A stretch of DNA of 58,154 nucleotides from Marinitoga sp. 1197 (GCF_001021165.1 NZ_AZAY01000009.1:1-58154); one strand, 5' to 3'. Positions 27,726-36,188 are shown, counted from the first letter of the stretch. Translations and numbers: made by a program. Notes: generated by a model from the letters alone, not told the origin.

Positions 27726-27753
27726 AGGGGAAGGTCCTTCCCCTATTTTTTTT
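27726..27753 (+). terminator. Terminator between the binding protein and permease genes
   Basis: Stem AGGGGAAG / CTTCCCCT with loop GTC, followed by AT9. It probably attenuates transcription so the binding protein is made in excess, the permease genes having their own promoter just downstream. Confidence 0.85.
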
Positions 27754-27791
27754 GTTTTTTAATATTTTTTTTCTTTAATGTTTTATTTCTA

Positions 27792-27800
27792 TGGTATAAT
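27792..27800 (+). promoter_or_regulatory. Extended -10 promoter of the permease-ATPase genes
   Basis: TGGTATAAT is a full TG-n-TATAAT element 37 bases before ATG 27837. The -35 position is T-rich and weak (TCTTTA). Confidence 0.55.
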
Positions 27801-27836
27801 AAATTTGTTTTATAAAATCTTTATGGAGGTGCTTGT

Positions 27837-28874
27837 ATGACGGCGTATATTATCAGGAGGTTATTATTACTACCTCTTATAATTTTCGGAGTAACCTTAA
27901 TAGTTTTCTCCATGATGCAATTGCTTGGAGAAGACCAGTTGTTAGCTGCATATGTGGACCCTAATTCTCTTGATAAAATGTCAGTAGAAGAATTAGAAAT
28001 GGTAAAAGAAAAATATGGATTAAACGATGATCCATTTACGCGATACGTAAAATGGATCGAATCTGTTGCACGTGGTGATCTTGGTTGGTCTATAGTTGGT
28101 AAAGAACCAGTAACTGATGCAATATTAAACAGATTACCATCGACAGTGGAACTTGCATTATTTTCAATTTTTCCTATTATTGGTATTGGAGTGTGGCTTG
28201 GAGTTCAGGCAGCATTGCACAGAAATAAGTGGCAGGATCACTTAATAAGAATATTTTCTATAGTTGGATGGTCCTTTCCAGATTTTGTATTTGGTCTGGT
28301 AATATTAATGGTATTTTATAGCTGGCTCGGATGGTTCCCCCCTGGAAGAATTAGTCTGGATATTGAAAACATAATAAAATCTCCAGACTTTCATCAATAT
28401 ACAAAATTAATCACTATTGATGGATTATTAAATGGAAGAATAGACGTATTTTGGGACGGATTGAGACATTTAATAGGTCCAATATTAACATTATCCTACT
28501 TATGGTGGGCATACTTAATAAGAATTACAAGATCATCAATGCTGGAAGTTTTAAGTAAAGATTATGTAAGAACTGCAAGAGCAAAAGGATTATCAGAAAA
28601 AGTAGTTATACATAAACATGCAAAAAGAAATGCATTAATACCAGTAGCAACAGTTGCTGGCTCCATGATTATTGGGTTAATAATGGGTGTTATTATTGTA
28701 GAAACAATATTTGTAAGACCTGGTATTGGAAGTTTTGCAGCAAAAGCTGCAGGACAACTCGATTATGCTTCTATAATGGGAATGTTATTATTCTCATCAT
28801 TGCTTTTGATAGTTGGAAACTTGATAATCGATATATCATACGCATTAATTGATCCAAGAATTAGATACGAGTGA
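27837..28874 (+). CDS. Dpp/Opp-type ABC transporter permease 1 (DppB-like)
   Basis: Membrane subunit of the importer, 345 residues. The N-terminus (AYIIRRLLLLPLIIFGVTLI) is typical of DppB/OppB, followed by the periplasmic loop YGLNDDPFTRYVKWIESVARGDLG, here split by me only for reading (YGLNDDPFTRYVKW and GDLGWSIV). The EAA loop is present: LSKDYVRTARAKGLSEKVVI, then HAKRNALIPV. The C-terminus ends in the usual helix plus LIDPRIRYE. Six transmembrane helices are expected. ATG 27837 has GGAGGTG upstream. The second permease begins 11 bases after the stop. Confidence 0.92.
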   Translation: MTAYIIRRLLLLPLIIFGVTLIVFSMMQLLGEDQLLAAYVDPNSLDKMSVEELEMVKEKYGLNDDPFTRYVKWIESVARGDLGWSIVGKEPVTDAILNRLPSTVELALFSIFPIIGIGVWLGVQAALHRNKWQDHLIRIFSIVGWSFPDFVFGLVILMVFYSWLGWFPPGRISLDIENIIKSPDFHQYTKLITIDGLLNGRIDVFWDGLRHLIGPILTLSYLWWAYLIRITRSSMLEVLSKDYVRTARAKGLSEKVVIHKHAKRNALIPVATVAGSMIIGLIMGVIIVETIFVRPGIGSFAAKAAGQLDYASIMGMLLFSSLLLIVGNLIIDISYALIDPRIRYE

Positions 28875-28885
28875 GGTGAGTAGAA

Positions 28886-30256
28886 ATGAATGAAGAATTT
28901 AAAAGAGCACTTAGAAAATTCTATAAAAACCCTTCAGCAATGTTAGGAATAATATTATTAATCTTTTTTATATTGGTAGCAGCATTTGCACCGCTTTTAG
29001 CTCCACCTCAAATACCAATAGATCCTGAAATAGAAGATATGGAAGCAATGATAAATAATCTTGAAAATACAAAAAATCCTTCAATAATAGAAGATTTAAC
29101 ATCATCTTTTACAGATTATTATGATTTCACATATGGTTTCTACCTTGATTATGCAAATGATATAAGAAAATTAGAAGAAACATTAAAACAATATCAATCA
29201 AACAGAAATGATGAAAATTATAAAAAATTAATAGAAACATTATCTCCTCTAACAGAAGAATATATTTTAGATGCATCATATTTTGACAATCTTGAAAATA
29301 ACAAAGATGATTCTAAAAAATTCAATGAAGCATTGAAAGATCTTGAAAATGGAATAAAAGGTTTCCTTGCAAAAGCAAAAAATGCGGAAAAAATGAAAGA
29401 AGAATTAGATGAAATTACTTCAAAAACAACATCAGTAGATGAGTTTTTGCCGGCAGCAAAAAAATATTTCAAAGATTTAAAGGAAAATTATATAAAAGAC
29501 TTAAATTATGACCCTTATTTAATGCCTATAGTAACATATGAAAACACTCCACAACCACCATCAAAAGAACATCCGTTTGGAATAAGTAATGGAAGGGACA
29601 TATATTATGGTGTAGTATGGGGTACAAGAACAGGATTTAAAATAGGGTTGATTGTTGTTATAACTGCAACAATCATAGGATTATTTATTGGTTCAATCTC
29701 AGCTTATTTTGGTGGCTGGGTTGATGAAATATTAATGAGAATTACAGATATATTCATGTCAATACCATTTATGTTATCAGCAATGGTGTTGACTACGGTT
29801 TTAGGAACTGGGCTAGATAAAGTTATGATAGCTATGATAGTATTTGGATGGATGGGCTCAGCAAGACTTATAAGAGGTAATATTCTTCAGGCTAAAAATG
29901 ATCAATATGTATTAGCTGCAAAAGCTTTAGGAGTAAAAGATTCAAAAATAATTATTAAACATATATTGCCTAATACAATATTCCCTGTATTAATACAGGC
30001 ATCAATGAGAATAGGTTCAATGGTTATAACTGCAGCAGTATTGAGTTTCCTTGGTGTAGGTGCTCCTCAGGGGTATGCAGATTGGGGATCGATACTGAAT
30101 TATGCAAGAAACTGGATATTAGGTGGAACAGGTGGAGCATTTGAATACTGGTATACAATAGTATATCCTGGTACAGCAATGGTATTATTTGTATTAGCCT
30201 GGAACTTAGTTGGAGATGCATTAAGGGATATCTTTGATCCGAAACTACGCGGTTAG
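28886..30256 (+). CDS. Dpp/Opp-type ABC transporter permease 2 (DppC-like) with a large extracytoplasmic insertion
   Basis: The second membrane subunit. The N-terminal helix (SAMLGIILLIFFILVAAFAP) and the core from SKEHPFGISNGRDIYYGVV onward follow DppC/OppC, including the EAA loop KNDQYVLAAKALGVKDSKII and SFLGVGAPQGYADWGS. Between the first helix and the HPFG motif, where DppC usually has 30-40 residues, this protein has about 170 (roughly residues 45-215), rich in Glu, Lys, Asn and Tyr and predicted helical. Topology places this insertion outside the cytoplasmic membrane, facing the binding protein. Total length is 456, against about 300 normally. The reading frame is uninterrupted and base composition is like the neighbours. 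Confidence 0.9.
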   Translation: MNEEFKRALRKFYKNPSAMLGIILLIFFILVAAFAPLLAPPQIPIDPEIEDMEAMINNLENTKNPSIIEDLTSSFTDYYDFTYGFYLDYANDIRKLEETLKQYQSNRNDENYKKLIETLSPLTEEYILDASYFDNLENNKDDSKKFNEALKDLENGIKGFLAKAKNAEKMKEELDEITSKTTSVDEFLPAAKKYFKDLKENYIKDLNYDPYLMPIVTYENTPQPPSKEHPFGISNGRDIYYGVVWGTRTGFKIGLIVVITATIIGLFIGSISAYFGGWVDEILMRITDIFMSIPFMLSAMVLTTVLGTGLDKVMIAMIVFGWMGSARLIRGNILQAKNDQYVLAAKALGVKDSKIIIKHILPNTIFPVLIQASMRIGSMVITAAVLSFLGVGAPQGYADWGSILNYARNWILGGTGGAFEYWYTIVYPGTAMVLFVLAWNLVGDALRDIFDPKLRG

Positions 30257-30273
30257 TTGAAAGGAGGAAAATA

Positions 30274-31281
30274 ATGAAAGACCCAATATTAAAGGTCAAT
30301 AATTTACATACATATTTTGATACAGAAGATGGTGAAGTAAGAGCTGTAAGAGGTGTGTCATTCGAAGTGCATGAAGGAGAAACATTGGCAATTGTTGGAG
30401 AATCAGGTTCTGGTAAATCTGTAACCTCATTAAGTATAATGAGATTGTTAGATGAAAATGGAAGAATAGCAGATGGAGAAATAATATATAAAGGAACAGA
30501 TATAAGTAAAATTCCTGAAGATGATATGAGACATATCAGGGGAAAAGAAATAGCAATGATATTCCAGGAACCAATGACAGCATTAAATCCTGTATTTACA
30601 GTTGGAGATCAAATAATAGAAATGATAATGTTGCATATGGGCATGGATGCAAAATCTGCAAGAGAAAGAGCAATAGATTTATTAAGAAAGGTTGGAATAC
30701 CAGAACCTGAAAAGCGTGTCGATCAATATCCGCACGAATTATCAGGTGGAATGAGACAAAGAGCAATGATAGCAATGGCATTATCCTGTAACCCGAAAGT
30801 ATTAATAGCAGATGAACCAACAACAGCGCTCGATGTTACAATACAGGCTCAAATATTGGAATTAATGAAAGAATTGCAAAAAGAATATGGAATGGCAATA
30901 ATATTTATTACACATGATCTTGGTGTAGTAGCAGAAATGTCAGATAAAGCAGCTGTAATGTATGCTGGAAAAGTAGTAGAATATGGAGATATAGTATCGG
31001 TATTTAAAAGACCAAAAAATCCATATACATGGGGATTGATGCAATCAATACCAAAATTGAATGATGAAGTTGACAGATTAATGTCAATTCCAGGAACAGT
31101 TCCAAATCCAAGAAAATTTCCAAAAGGATGTGGATTTTCTAATAGATGTTTCCTTGCAAAGGAAAAATGTAAAGATGAAATGCCAGAATTGATTGAAGTA
31201 GAAGCTGGACATTATTCAAGATGCTTCTATATTGAAGAACTTGAAAAAGAAGTTGAAAAAACAAGGGCAGGTGGAAAATAA
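30274..31281 (+). CDS. Dpp/Opp-type ABC transporter ATPase 1 (DppD-like)
   Basis: Cytoplasmic ATPase that powers the importer. It has Walker [10 protein letters not shown]-loop [13 protein letters not shown], signature LSGGMRQR, Walker [15 protein letters not shown] and switch His in [15 protein letters not shown]. The C-terminal oligopeptide/dipeptide extension ([15 protein letters not shown]) contains four cysteines, which in this family can bind an iron-sulfur cluster. At 335 residues it is the normal length. ATG 30274 follows AAAGGAGGAAA; the last base of its stop codon is the first base of the next gene's ATG. Confidence 0.94.
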   Translation: MKDPILKVNNLHTYFDTEDGEVRAVRGVSFEVHEGETLAIVGESGSGKSVTSLSIMRLLDENGRIADGEIIYKGTDISKIPEDDMRHIRGKEIAMIFQEPMTALNPVFTVGDQIIEMIMLHMGMDAKSARERAIDLLRKVGIPEPEKRVDQYPHELSGGMRQRAMIAMALSCNPKVLIADEPTTALDVTIQAQILELMKELQKEYGMAIIFITHDLGVVAEMSDKAAVMYAGKVVEYGDIVSVFKRPKNPYTWGLMQSIPKLNDEVDRLMSIPGTVPNPRKFPKGCGFSNRCFLAKEKCKDEMPELIEVEAGHYSRCFYIEELEKEVEKTRAGGK

Positions 31282-32456
31282 TGTCTAAAAAAGTGTTATT
31301 GCAGGTAGACAATCTAAAAAAATATTTTCCGGTTAGAGCTGGAGTATTTAAAAGAGTAGTAGCCCACGTTCAGGCAGTAGATGATATATCATTTAAAGTA
31401 TTTGAAGGTGAAACAATAGGACTTGTTGGTGAATCTGGTTGTGGTAAAAGTACCACAGGAATGACAATATTAAGATTATTAAATCCAACAGCTGGAAGAA
31501 TAGTTGTAGATGGATTGGATACCACGCCGCTATTCTTGCCAAAAACAAGAGCAAACAAGTATATACATGAAATGTATATTGACAAATTTAATAAACTTAA
31601 GCAAGAATACAAAACTGAAGAAGAAGTAATAAATAATTTAAAAGATGAAATTGATAAAAAATATGCTAAAATTTATTTCGAAAAAGGTGCTCATGGATTA
31701 TATCATGAAATGTTATCAAATTTAAATGAAAAAAGAAAATGGTTCAGACGAAACATGCAAATAATATTCCAGGATCCATACTCATCATTAAACCCAAGAT
31801 TAAGAATTAGAAGCATAATTGCAGAAGGATTATTCACACACGGATTGGTGCAAAACGGAGCAGAAGCAACAGAAAAAGTTAAAGATTTACTTGATAAAGT
31901 AGGATTATCATCAGAATACATATACAGATTCCCTCATGAATTCTCTGGAGGTCAAAGGCAGAGAATTGGTATAGCAAGGGCATTGGCACTAAATCCAAAA
32001 CTAATTGTTGCAGATGAAGCAGTATCAGCGCTTGATGTATCAATTCAATCACAAGTAATAAACCTATTAGAAGATTTACAAAAAGAATTCAAATTAACAT
32101 ATGTATTTATAGCCCACGATTTAGCAGTAGTAAAGCATATATCAGACAGAGTAGCTGTAATGTATCTTGGAAAAATAGTAGAGCTTGCAGACAAAAAAGA
32201 ATTATTTGACAATCCTTTGCATCCATATACAGTATCATTAATGTCAGCTATTCCGATTCCTGATCCTGAATACAAGAAAAAAAGAATAATATTGCAGGGT
32301 GATGTTCCAAGTCCTATAAATCCACCAAGTGGGTGTAGATTCCATCCAAGGTGTCCTATAGCAAAAGATATATGTTCAAAAAAGGAACCACCATTGGTTG
32401 AATTAGAAAATGGACATCAGGTAGCATGTCATTTTGCAGGTCAATTCAAAGGCTAA
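31281..32456 (+). CDS. Dpp/Opp-type ABC transporter ATPase 2 (DppF-like) with an insertion
   Basis: The second ATPase of the importer. Walker A is GESGCGKST, signature FSGGQRQR, Walker [15 protein letters not shown], switch His in [14 protein letters not shown], and the C-terminal extension [15 protein letters not shown] carries Cys residues. Between the strand after Walker A ([10 protein letters not shown]) and the Q-loop ([14 protein letters not shown]), where DppF has about 15 residues, there are about 85 (roughly 75-160), mostly Lys/Glu-rich helix. That position borders the coupling interface with the permease. It is 391 residues long, against about 325 normally. A terminator begins at its stop. 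Confidence 0.93.
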   Translation: MSKKVLLQVDNLKKYFPVRAGVFKRVVAHVQAVDDISFKVFEGETIGLVGESGCGKSTTGMTILRLLNPTAGRIVVDGLDTTPLFLPKTRANKYIHEMYIDKFNKLKQEYKTEEEVINNLKDEIDKKYAKIYFEKGAHGLYHEMLSNLNEKRKWFRRNMQIIFQDPYSSLNPRLRIRSIIAEGLFTHGLVQNGAEATEKVKDLLDKVGLSSEYIYRFPHEFSGGQRQRIGIARALALNPKLIVADEAVSALDVSIQSQVINLLEDLQKEFKLTYVFIAHDLAVVKHISDRVAVMYLGKIVELADKKELFDNPLHPYTVSLMSAIPIPDPEYKKKRIILQGDVPSPINPPSGCRFHPRCPIAKDICSKKEPPLVELENGHQVACHFAGQFKG

Positions 32457-32483
32457 AAAATCCCGGGAATTCCGGGATTTTTA
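32456..32483 (+). terminator. Terminator of the Dpp/Opp-type operon
   Basis: TCCCGG / CCGGGA with loop GAATT, extended by A5 upstream and T5 downstream. The 150 bases after it, up to the insertion sequence, contain no ORF that I can support. Confidence 0.9.
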
Positions 32484-32632
32484 TTATATACACTGAAATA
32501 TTCTAAATCAATATCTACTGTATTTTTACTCAATGAGAAAATATAAAAATTGATAGAAACGTTCAATTTTTGCATTGTGTATTAAAAAAATAATTATGAA
32601 GAAAAATTAAAAATAAAAGAGCCAGAAATATT

Positions 32633-33944
32633 GGTTCTCCCACGAAAAGAGTGGGTAATTAAGAAAAAGACAATTTACCTAAAGCCAAAAAAATAGTAAT
32701 GGATAAATATTTAAAAGACTTAAAACCATAAGCCCTTTTAGTAAAAGTTCTAAGCTTTGAATTCATGCCCTCAATTTTAGCATTGGTTAATCCTGTTTTT
32801 AAATGCATAAGAATACCTTTTATATGTTTATATAAACTCTTAGCTGCTTTTTTCATTTCTGGTATATTTGATTTTAACGTTTTGTCATACCATTTTTTAA
32901 AGAATTTTGATGCATATGCTGGTTTTTTATAATCAAATATTTTTTTTAATTCTAGAATTAATGAATAGGCTTTTACTGTATCAAGATATTTGTATTCCAT
33001 TAATTGCTCAAGTTTTTCATTTTGTTTATTTGTTAGATTTTTTGGATTTTTTAAGAATATATATTTTGTTTTATTTAATAAGTCTTTGTAGTCTTTACTT
33101 TCTCTTTTTCTTATTTTATTTAGTTGTTCGTTTAATAATTTTATTATATGAAATTTATCAAATACTAATTTTGCTTTTGGAAAATGTTCTTTCGCTCCTG
33201 ATTTAAAAGCTACTGACATATCCATACATATTGTTTTTATATCTGACACTTTCCCTTTTTTTTCTATATATTTAGTTTTAAATTTTTTAAATGTTTTTGC
33301 ATCTTTTCCTTTCGCTATGAATACTACTTTTCCTCGTTCTACATCAACAAAATTTGTTACATATACATGATTCTTTTTTCTTGCTATTTCATCTACTGAT
33401 AATATTTTTATTGGTTCTTTTGAAAAGTCTTGTTTTTTTAGTTCTTTCATTACATGATGTTCTAATATCCTCCATATTCTATTTTCTGTCACTTTATATT
33501 TCTTTGATATTTCTGCTACTGTCATATGTTGATACATTTCTAATACAAATGCTTCGAATAATAATGTAAATCCACTATTCGGCCTTGACCAAGGAACTTC
33601 TATTATTTTTATCCCATCTTCTGTTTTTATTCTTGGTACTCTTGCATGTATATACGTTTCATATTGAAATAAATTTAAATGTCTCCATGTCTTTTTGACT
33701 GTATCGTAGGCTCCATATCTCTTCCCGTTTATTTCAAATTTCGCTCCTCTTTTGAAATTTACATATATGTTTACTTTATTTCCATCTTGTTCTATTTTTT
33801 CTATTCTCCATGGTTCATTTATATTTAGTATTTTTTCAAAAAATCTTGGTAATTCATTCATCATTTTGGTCCTCCTCCTTTTTTCTTTCATTCCTATAAT
33901 ATCATATTTTTTCTTTTTTTACCCACTTGTTTTGGAAGAGAACC
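32633..33944 (-). mobile_element. ISL3-family insertion sequence with intact inverted repeats
   Basis: A 1312-bp element carrying one transposase gene. Its ends are inverted repeats beginning GGTTCTC; after a variable stretch of about ten bases both ends share AGTGGGTAA and then AAGAAAA, so similarity runs over about 36 bp. The GG.TCT start is typical of ISL3-family ends. The flanking octamers (GAAATATT on the left, ATTTTTAT on the right) are not the 8-bp direct repeat this family normally makes. Together with the headless ABC gene to the right, this suggests a deletion next to the element after insertion. Confidence 0.9.
32659..33864 (-). CDS. ISL3-family transposase (DDE)
   Basis: A 401-residue transposase of the ISL3 group. 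The DDE residues are visible: SVDEIARKKNHVY (first Asp), CMDMSVAFKSG (second Asp) and TNAKIEGMNSKLRTFTKRAYG (Glu; the KIEG.N.K block is diagnostic). A helix-turn-helix (VAEISKKYKVTENRIWRIL) precedes the catalytic core. The WRHLNLFQYETYIHARVPRI block corresponds to the family's N-terminal segment, but the cysteines of the usual zinc finger are absent. I start at 33864 (-), after AGGAGGAGGACC. The frame is intact, so the element may still be active. Confidence 0.92.
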   Translation of the reverse strand: MMNELPRFFEKILNINEPWRIEKIEQDGNKVNIYVNFKRGAKFEINGKRYGAYDTVKKTWRHLNLFQYETYIHARVPRIKTEDGIKIIEVPWSRPNSGFTLLFEAFVLEMYQHMTVAEISKKYKVTENRIWRILEHHVMKELKKQDFSKEPIKILSVDEIARKKNHVYVTNFVDVERGKVVFIAKGKDAKTFKKFKTKYIEKKGKVSDIKTICMDMSVAFKSGAKEHFPKAKLVFDKFHIIKLLNEQLNKIRKRESKDYKDLLNKTKYIFLKNPKNLTNKQNEKLEQLMEYKYLDTVKAYSLILELKKIFDYKKPAYASKFFKKWYDKTLKSNIPEMKKAAKSLYKHIKGILMHLKTGLTNAKIEGMNSKLRTFTKRAYGFKSFKYLSITIFLALGKLSFS

Positions 33945-34651
33945 ATTTTTATAATTATAATGAAGAAAAAAAATTAGTCTTAGAAAATGGTAATAAAGAT
34001 AATATTATAGAAATAAAGGATTGTACAATATATACGGAAAATAAAGAAAAATTATTAGAAATAGAAGATTTTATAATAAATAAAAGTAATGGATTATATA
34101 TTATAAAAGGAAAAAATGGAAGTGGAAAAACAACTATTTTAAATTTATTAACGCAAATAGCTTCACCTGAAATAATCAAGAAAAATAAAAAGAATTCTGC
34201 ATTTTATTTTTCTAAAGAGTTTATTGAAAGTTGTTCATATTTATATAATCCTGTATATCTTTTTGAAGGTGATGTTAAAACAAATATTATATTTAACAAT
34301 ACAGAAGATCCCCAATATCTAAAAGAGATAATTTCTATGCTAAATATAAATAATTTAGATAAAAAAATAAATTTTCAAAATTTGAATATTTCATTGGGTG
34401 AAAAACAGAAAATACATCTGGCAAGAGTTTTGTATTTTTCAAAAGATAAAAATATTTTATTATTAGATGAGCCACTTTCAAATCTTGATTATAAAACCAA
34501 GGAAAATATTAAAGACTATTTGGGTAAATTAAAAGAGGAAAAAATAATACTGGTTGTATCCCATGAAAACCTATTTGATGATATTGCTAATAAAATTTAT
34601 AACATAATTGATAATAAAATTCTTGAGGAAAGGAAGGAGGTGATAGAATGA
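33945..34651 (+). pseudogene. Truncated ABC exporter: ATPase half only, front removed at the IS
   Basis: From the IS edge onward the frame encodes the end of an exporter linker and a complete ATPase domain: Walker A KGKNGSGKTT, a degenerate signature ISLGEKQKIHLAR, Walker B ILLLDEPLSNLD and switch His in VVSHENLF. Fused exporters have about 300 residues of membrane domain before this point; none is present here or to the left of the IS, so the 5' part was deleted. An ATG at 33752 opens the same frame inside the IS, but that part is transposase antisense. The stop overlaps the ATG of the Cys peptide by 4 bases, suggesting that the exporter once carried or served that peptide. Confidence 0.8.
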
Positions 34652-34758
34652 AAGAAATTTTAAAACCATTAAAAGTTAAAAAAATAGGATATACCGCTGA
34701 ATGCGGCGTAGGTGGAGTTTCAAATTGTTGTAATGGAACATCTTCTAAATTAAACTAA
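34648..34758 (+). CDS. Small cysteine-containing peptide, candidate RiPP or signalling-peptide precursor
   Basis: A 36-residue ORF with a near-perfect ribosome site (AAGGAGGTGAT) and a 4-base overlap with the upstream ABC gene, so it is almost certainly translated. The first half is basic and leader-like (MKEILKPLKVKKIG); the second half, YTAECGVGGVSNCC followed by NGTSSKLN, has three Cys (19, 27, 28) with Gly, Ser and Thr. That layout resembles ribosomally made, modified peptides exported by ABC proteins. No modification enzyme is in the window. I recall that Thermotoga has small peptides of unclear role beside ABC genes, but I did not identify a family. A terminator follows at once. Confidence 0.72.
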   Translation: MKEILKPLKVKKIGYTAECGVGGVSNCCNGTSSKLN

Positions 34759-34763
34759 AACTT

Positions 34764-34790
34764 GTAGAAGGGTTCACCCTTCTACTTTTT
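34764..34790 (+). terminator. Terminator after the Cys peptide gene
   Basis: GTAGAAGGG / CCCTTCTAC with loop TTCA followed by T5. Only 5 bases separate it from the peptide stop, so the ABC-peptide unit ends here. Confidence 0.92.
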
Positions 34791-34865
34791 ATGATGTATC
34801 AAAGAATTTGTAAATTTATATAAATCTCATTGAATTTTAAAAAAATTACAAATAATATATAAATT

Positions 34866-35126
34866 TTATACTCTCAAAAATTTCTCAATAATAGAATCAA
34901 GAAGTTTTTCTTCAGCATCTTCAAAAGAAAAATAACCTAAAGCAACTCGTTTTTGAGTAATATTATACTTCAAAGCAAAAGATTTCAAATTACCTCTAAT
35001 TTTTGGAATAATAGGTCATTTAATATCATGTCTAACGGCATTTCTTAAAAATACATCAAAGATTTTCATTTCTTCATCATTAAGTTCAAAAAAGTATCTA
35101 TATGATTTAATAAACAGTAGAAAGTT
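34866..35126 (-). pseudogene. Decayed ORF of unknown family
   Basis: On the minus strand an 87-codon stretch of protein-like composition is interrupted by an in-frame TGA at 35016-35018 and bounded upstream by TAG at 35127-35129. The pieces read YRYFFELNDEEMKIFDVFL ... RHDIK, stop, then PIIPKIRGNLKSFALKYNI ... and end in IIEKFLRV. The two parts keep one frame across the stop, as expected of a gene fossil; I do not recognise the family. It lies in the 560-base gap between the Cys peptide and znuA; the rest of that gap holds two hairpins and the znuA operator. Confidence 0.5.
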
Positions 35127-35204
35127 CTATTTTCTTTCAAGACTAAGGAGATTTAGAAAGAGTTATATTATTATATAATATAAAAAATATTTTGTTGACA
35201 ATCT

Positions 35205-35232
35205 GAGGTGGCACAAAGTGCCTCTTTTTTTA
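35205..35232 (+). terminator. Hairpin with T-tract upstream of znuA
   Basis: GGCAC / GTGCC with loop AAA, a weaker outer part with one bulge, then TCT7. It separates the decayed region from the zinc operon. It is preceded by TTGACA at 35195, for which no matching -10 exists on this strand. Confidence 0.55.
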
Positions 35233-35265
35233 TATTATGGTAATATTGATTTAATAACAAAATTT

Positions 35266-35295
35266 TATAATTGCAAATGATTTGCAAATGCAAAT
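35266..35295 (+). promoter_or_regulatory. znuA promoter with overlapping Zur/Fur-type operator
   Basis: A -10 box TATAAT (35266-35271) runs directly into two overlapping inverted repeats: TTGCAAA-TGA-TTTGCAA (35271-35287, with the outer bases of TTGCAAA and TTTGCAA pairing) and the perfect 7-2-7 palindrome ATTTGCAAATGCAAAT (35280-35295). The position just after the -10, ahead of an operon that encodes its own Fur-family protein, makes a repressor site responding to zinc likely. The motif itself is inferred, not a known consensus. Confidence 0.65.
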
Positions 35296-35318
35296 AAATT
35301 TTAATTGGAGGTGAAAAT

Positions 35319-36188
35319 ATGCATAAGAAATATTTATTGATATTATTTTTATTTATTGGGATTTTAGGATATTCTATAAACATTTCTGTTTCTATAAATC
35401 CTTATTATTTAATTTTAAAAGATATTATTGATAAAAATGATACTATAAATGTGATAGTTCCTTCAGGCAAAAGTCCTCATACATATTCATTATCCTCAAA
35501 GGATATTATAAATATTTATAAAAGTGATCTCATAATTTTTAACGGATTAAATTCAGAAATATTTATAAATAAAATCATTACCAATATTAAAAAGAAGAAA
35601 ATTCCGTACTTATTTATTTCTGAAATAATTCCGCGGAATGAATTGATTTTAAGTGATGAACACAATAATAAAAACAGCCATAATGAATTTTTTAATCCAC
35701 ATGTATGGTTAAATCCTTGTTTAGTATATAATTATATAATACCAGATATTGTTGAAAAGCTAGTTGAAATTAATCCTTCAAAAAAGGATGTTTATATTAA
35801 TAATGCAGAAATCTTAAAAGAAAAATTAAAACTTTTGGATGCATATTTATTAATAAAATCACGAGAAATAGAGGGCGGTATTATTACTTTTCATAATTCA
35901 TTTCCATATTTTGCCAAACGATATAATATAAATATTGCAGGAGTGATTGAGAACTCACCAGGTGTTGAACCGACAATATCTGAAATGAAAAAATTAACGG
36001 ATTTAGCTAGAAAAAACAAAGTAAAAGCAATTTTTTCTGAGCCTCAATTAAATAAGAAATTAGCAGAAAAATTAGCAAAAACTTTAAATTTAAATCTTGG
36101 AATTTTAGATCCACTTGGTACAAATGTTAATTCTATAGATGAGTTATATTTATCGACATTTTTAAATATATTAAATGCGATAAGGTGA
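35319..36188 (+). CDS. znuA: Zinc (or manganese) ABC transporter binding protein ZnuA
   Basis: Extracellular metal-binding protein of the cluster-9 (TroA/ZnuA) family. It has a signal peptide (KKYLLILFLFIGILGYS). Likely metal ligands sit in family motifs: SGKSPHTYSL, NPHVWLNPCLV, TFHNSFPYFAKRYNI and ILDPLGTN. Between the first two there is a short His/Asn/Asp loop (SDEHNNKNSHNE), the usual mark of zinc-type members. It is 289 residues, normal length. ATG 35319 has GGAGGTG upstream. It is followed 4 bases later by a Fur-family gene and then the ATPase and permease, so the operon is self-contained. Confidence 0.92.
   Translation: MHKKYLLILFLFIGILGYSINISVSINPYYLILKDIIDKNDTINVIVPSGKSPHTYSLSSKDIINIYKSDLIIFNGLNSEIFINKIITNIKKKKIPYLFISEIIPRNELILSDEHNNKNSHNEFFNPHVWLNPCLVYNYIIPDIVEKLVEINPSKKDVYINNAEILKEKLKLLDAYLLIKSREIEGGIITFHNSFPYFAKRYNINIAGVIENSPGVEPTISEMKKLTDLARKNKVKAIFSEPQLNKKLAEKLAKTLNLNLGILDPLGTNVNSIDELYLSTFLNILNAIR

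Noticed and set aside
32907-33569. Very hydrophobic + strand ORFs within the IS
   Set aside because: Antisense shadows of the transposase; Leu/Phe/Ile-rich because the sense strand is Lys/Glu/Asn-rich.
33752-33944. Hydrophobic N-terminal extension of the ABC remnant (apparent membrane segment)
   Set aside because: This stretch lies wholly inside the IS, antisense to the transposase gene and its leader; its hydrophobicity is a by-product of AT-rich antisense, not the lost membrane domain.
32570-33985. Similarity between left flank (TAATTATGAAGAAAAATTA) and right flank of the IS as a long target duplication
   Set aside because: The segments differ by insertions, are not adjacent to the IS ends, and are AT-rich enough to match by chance.
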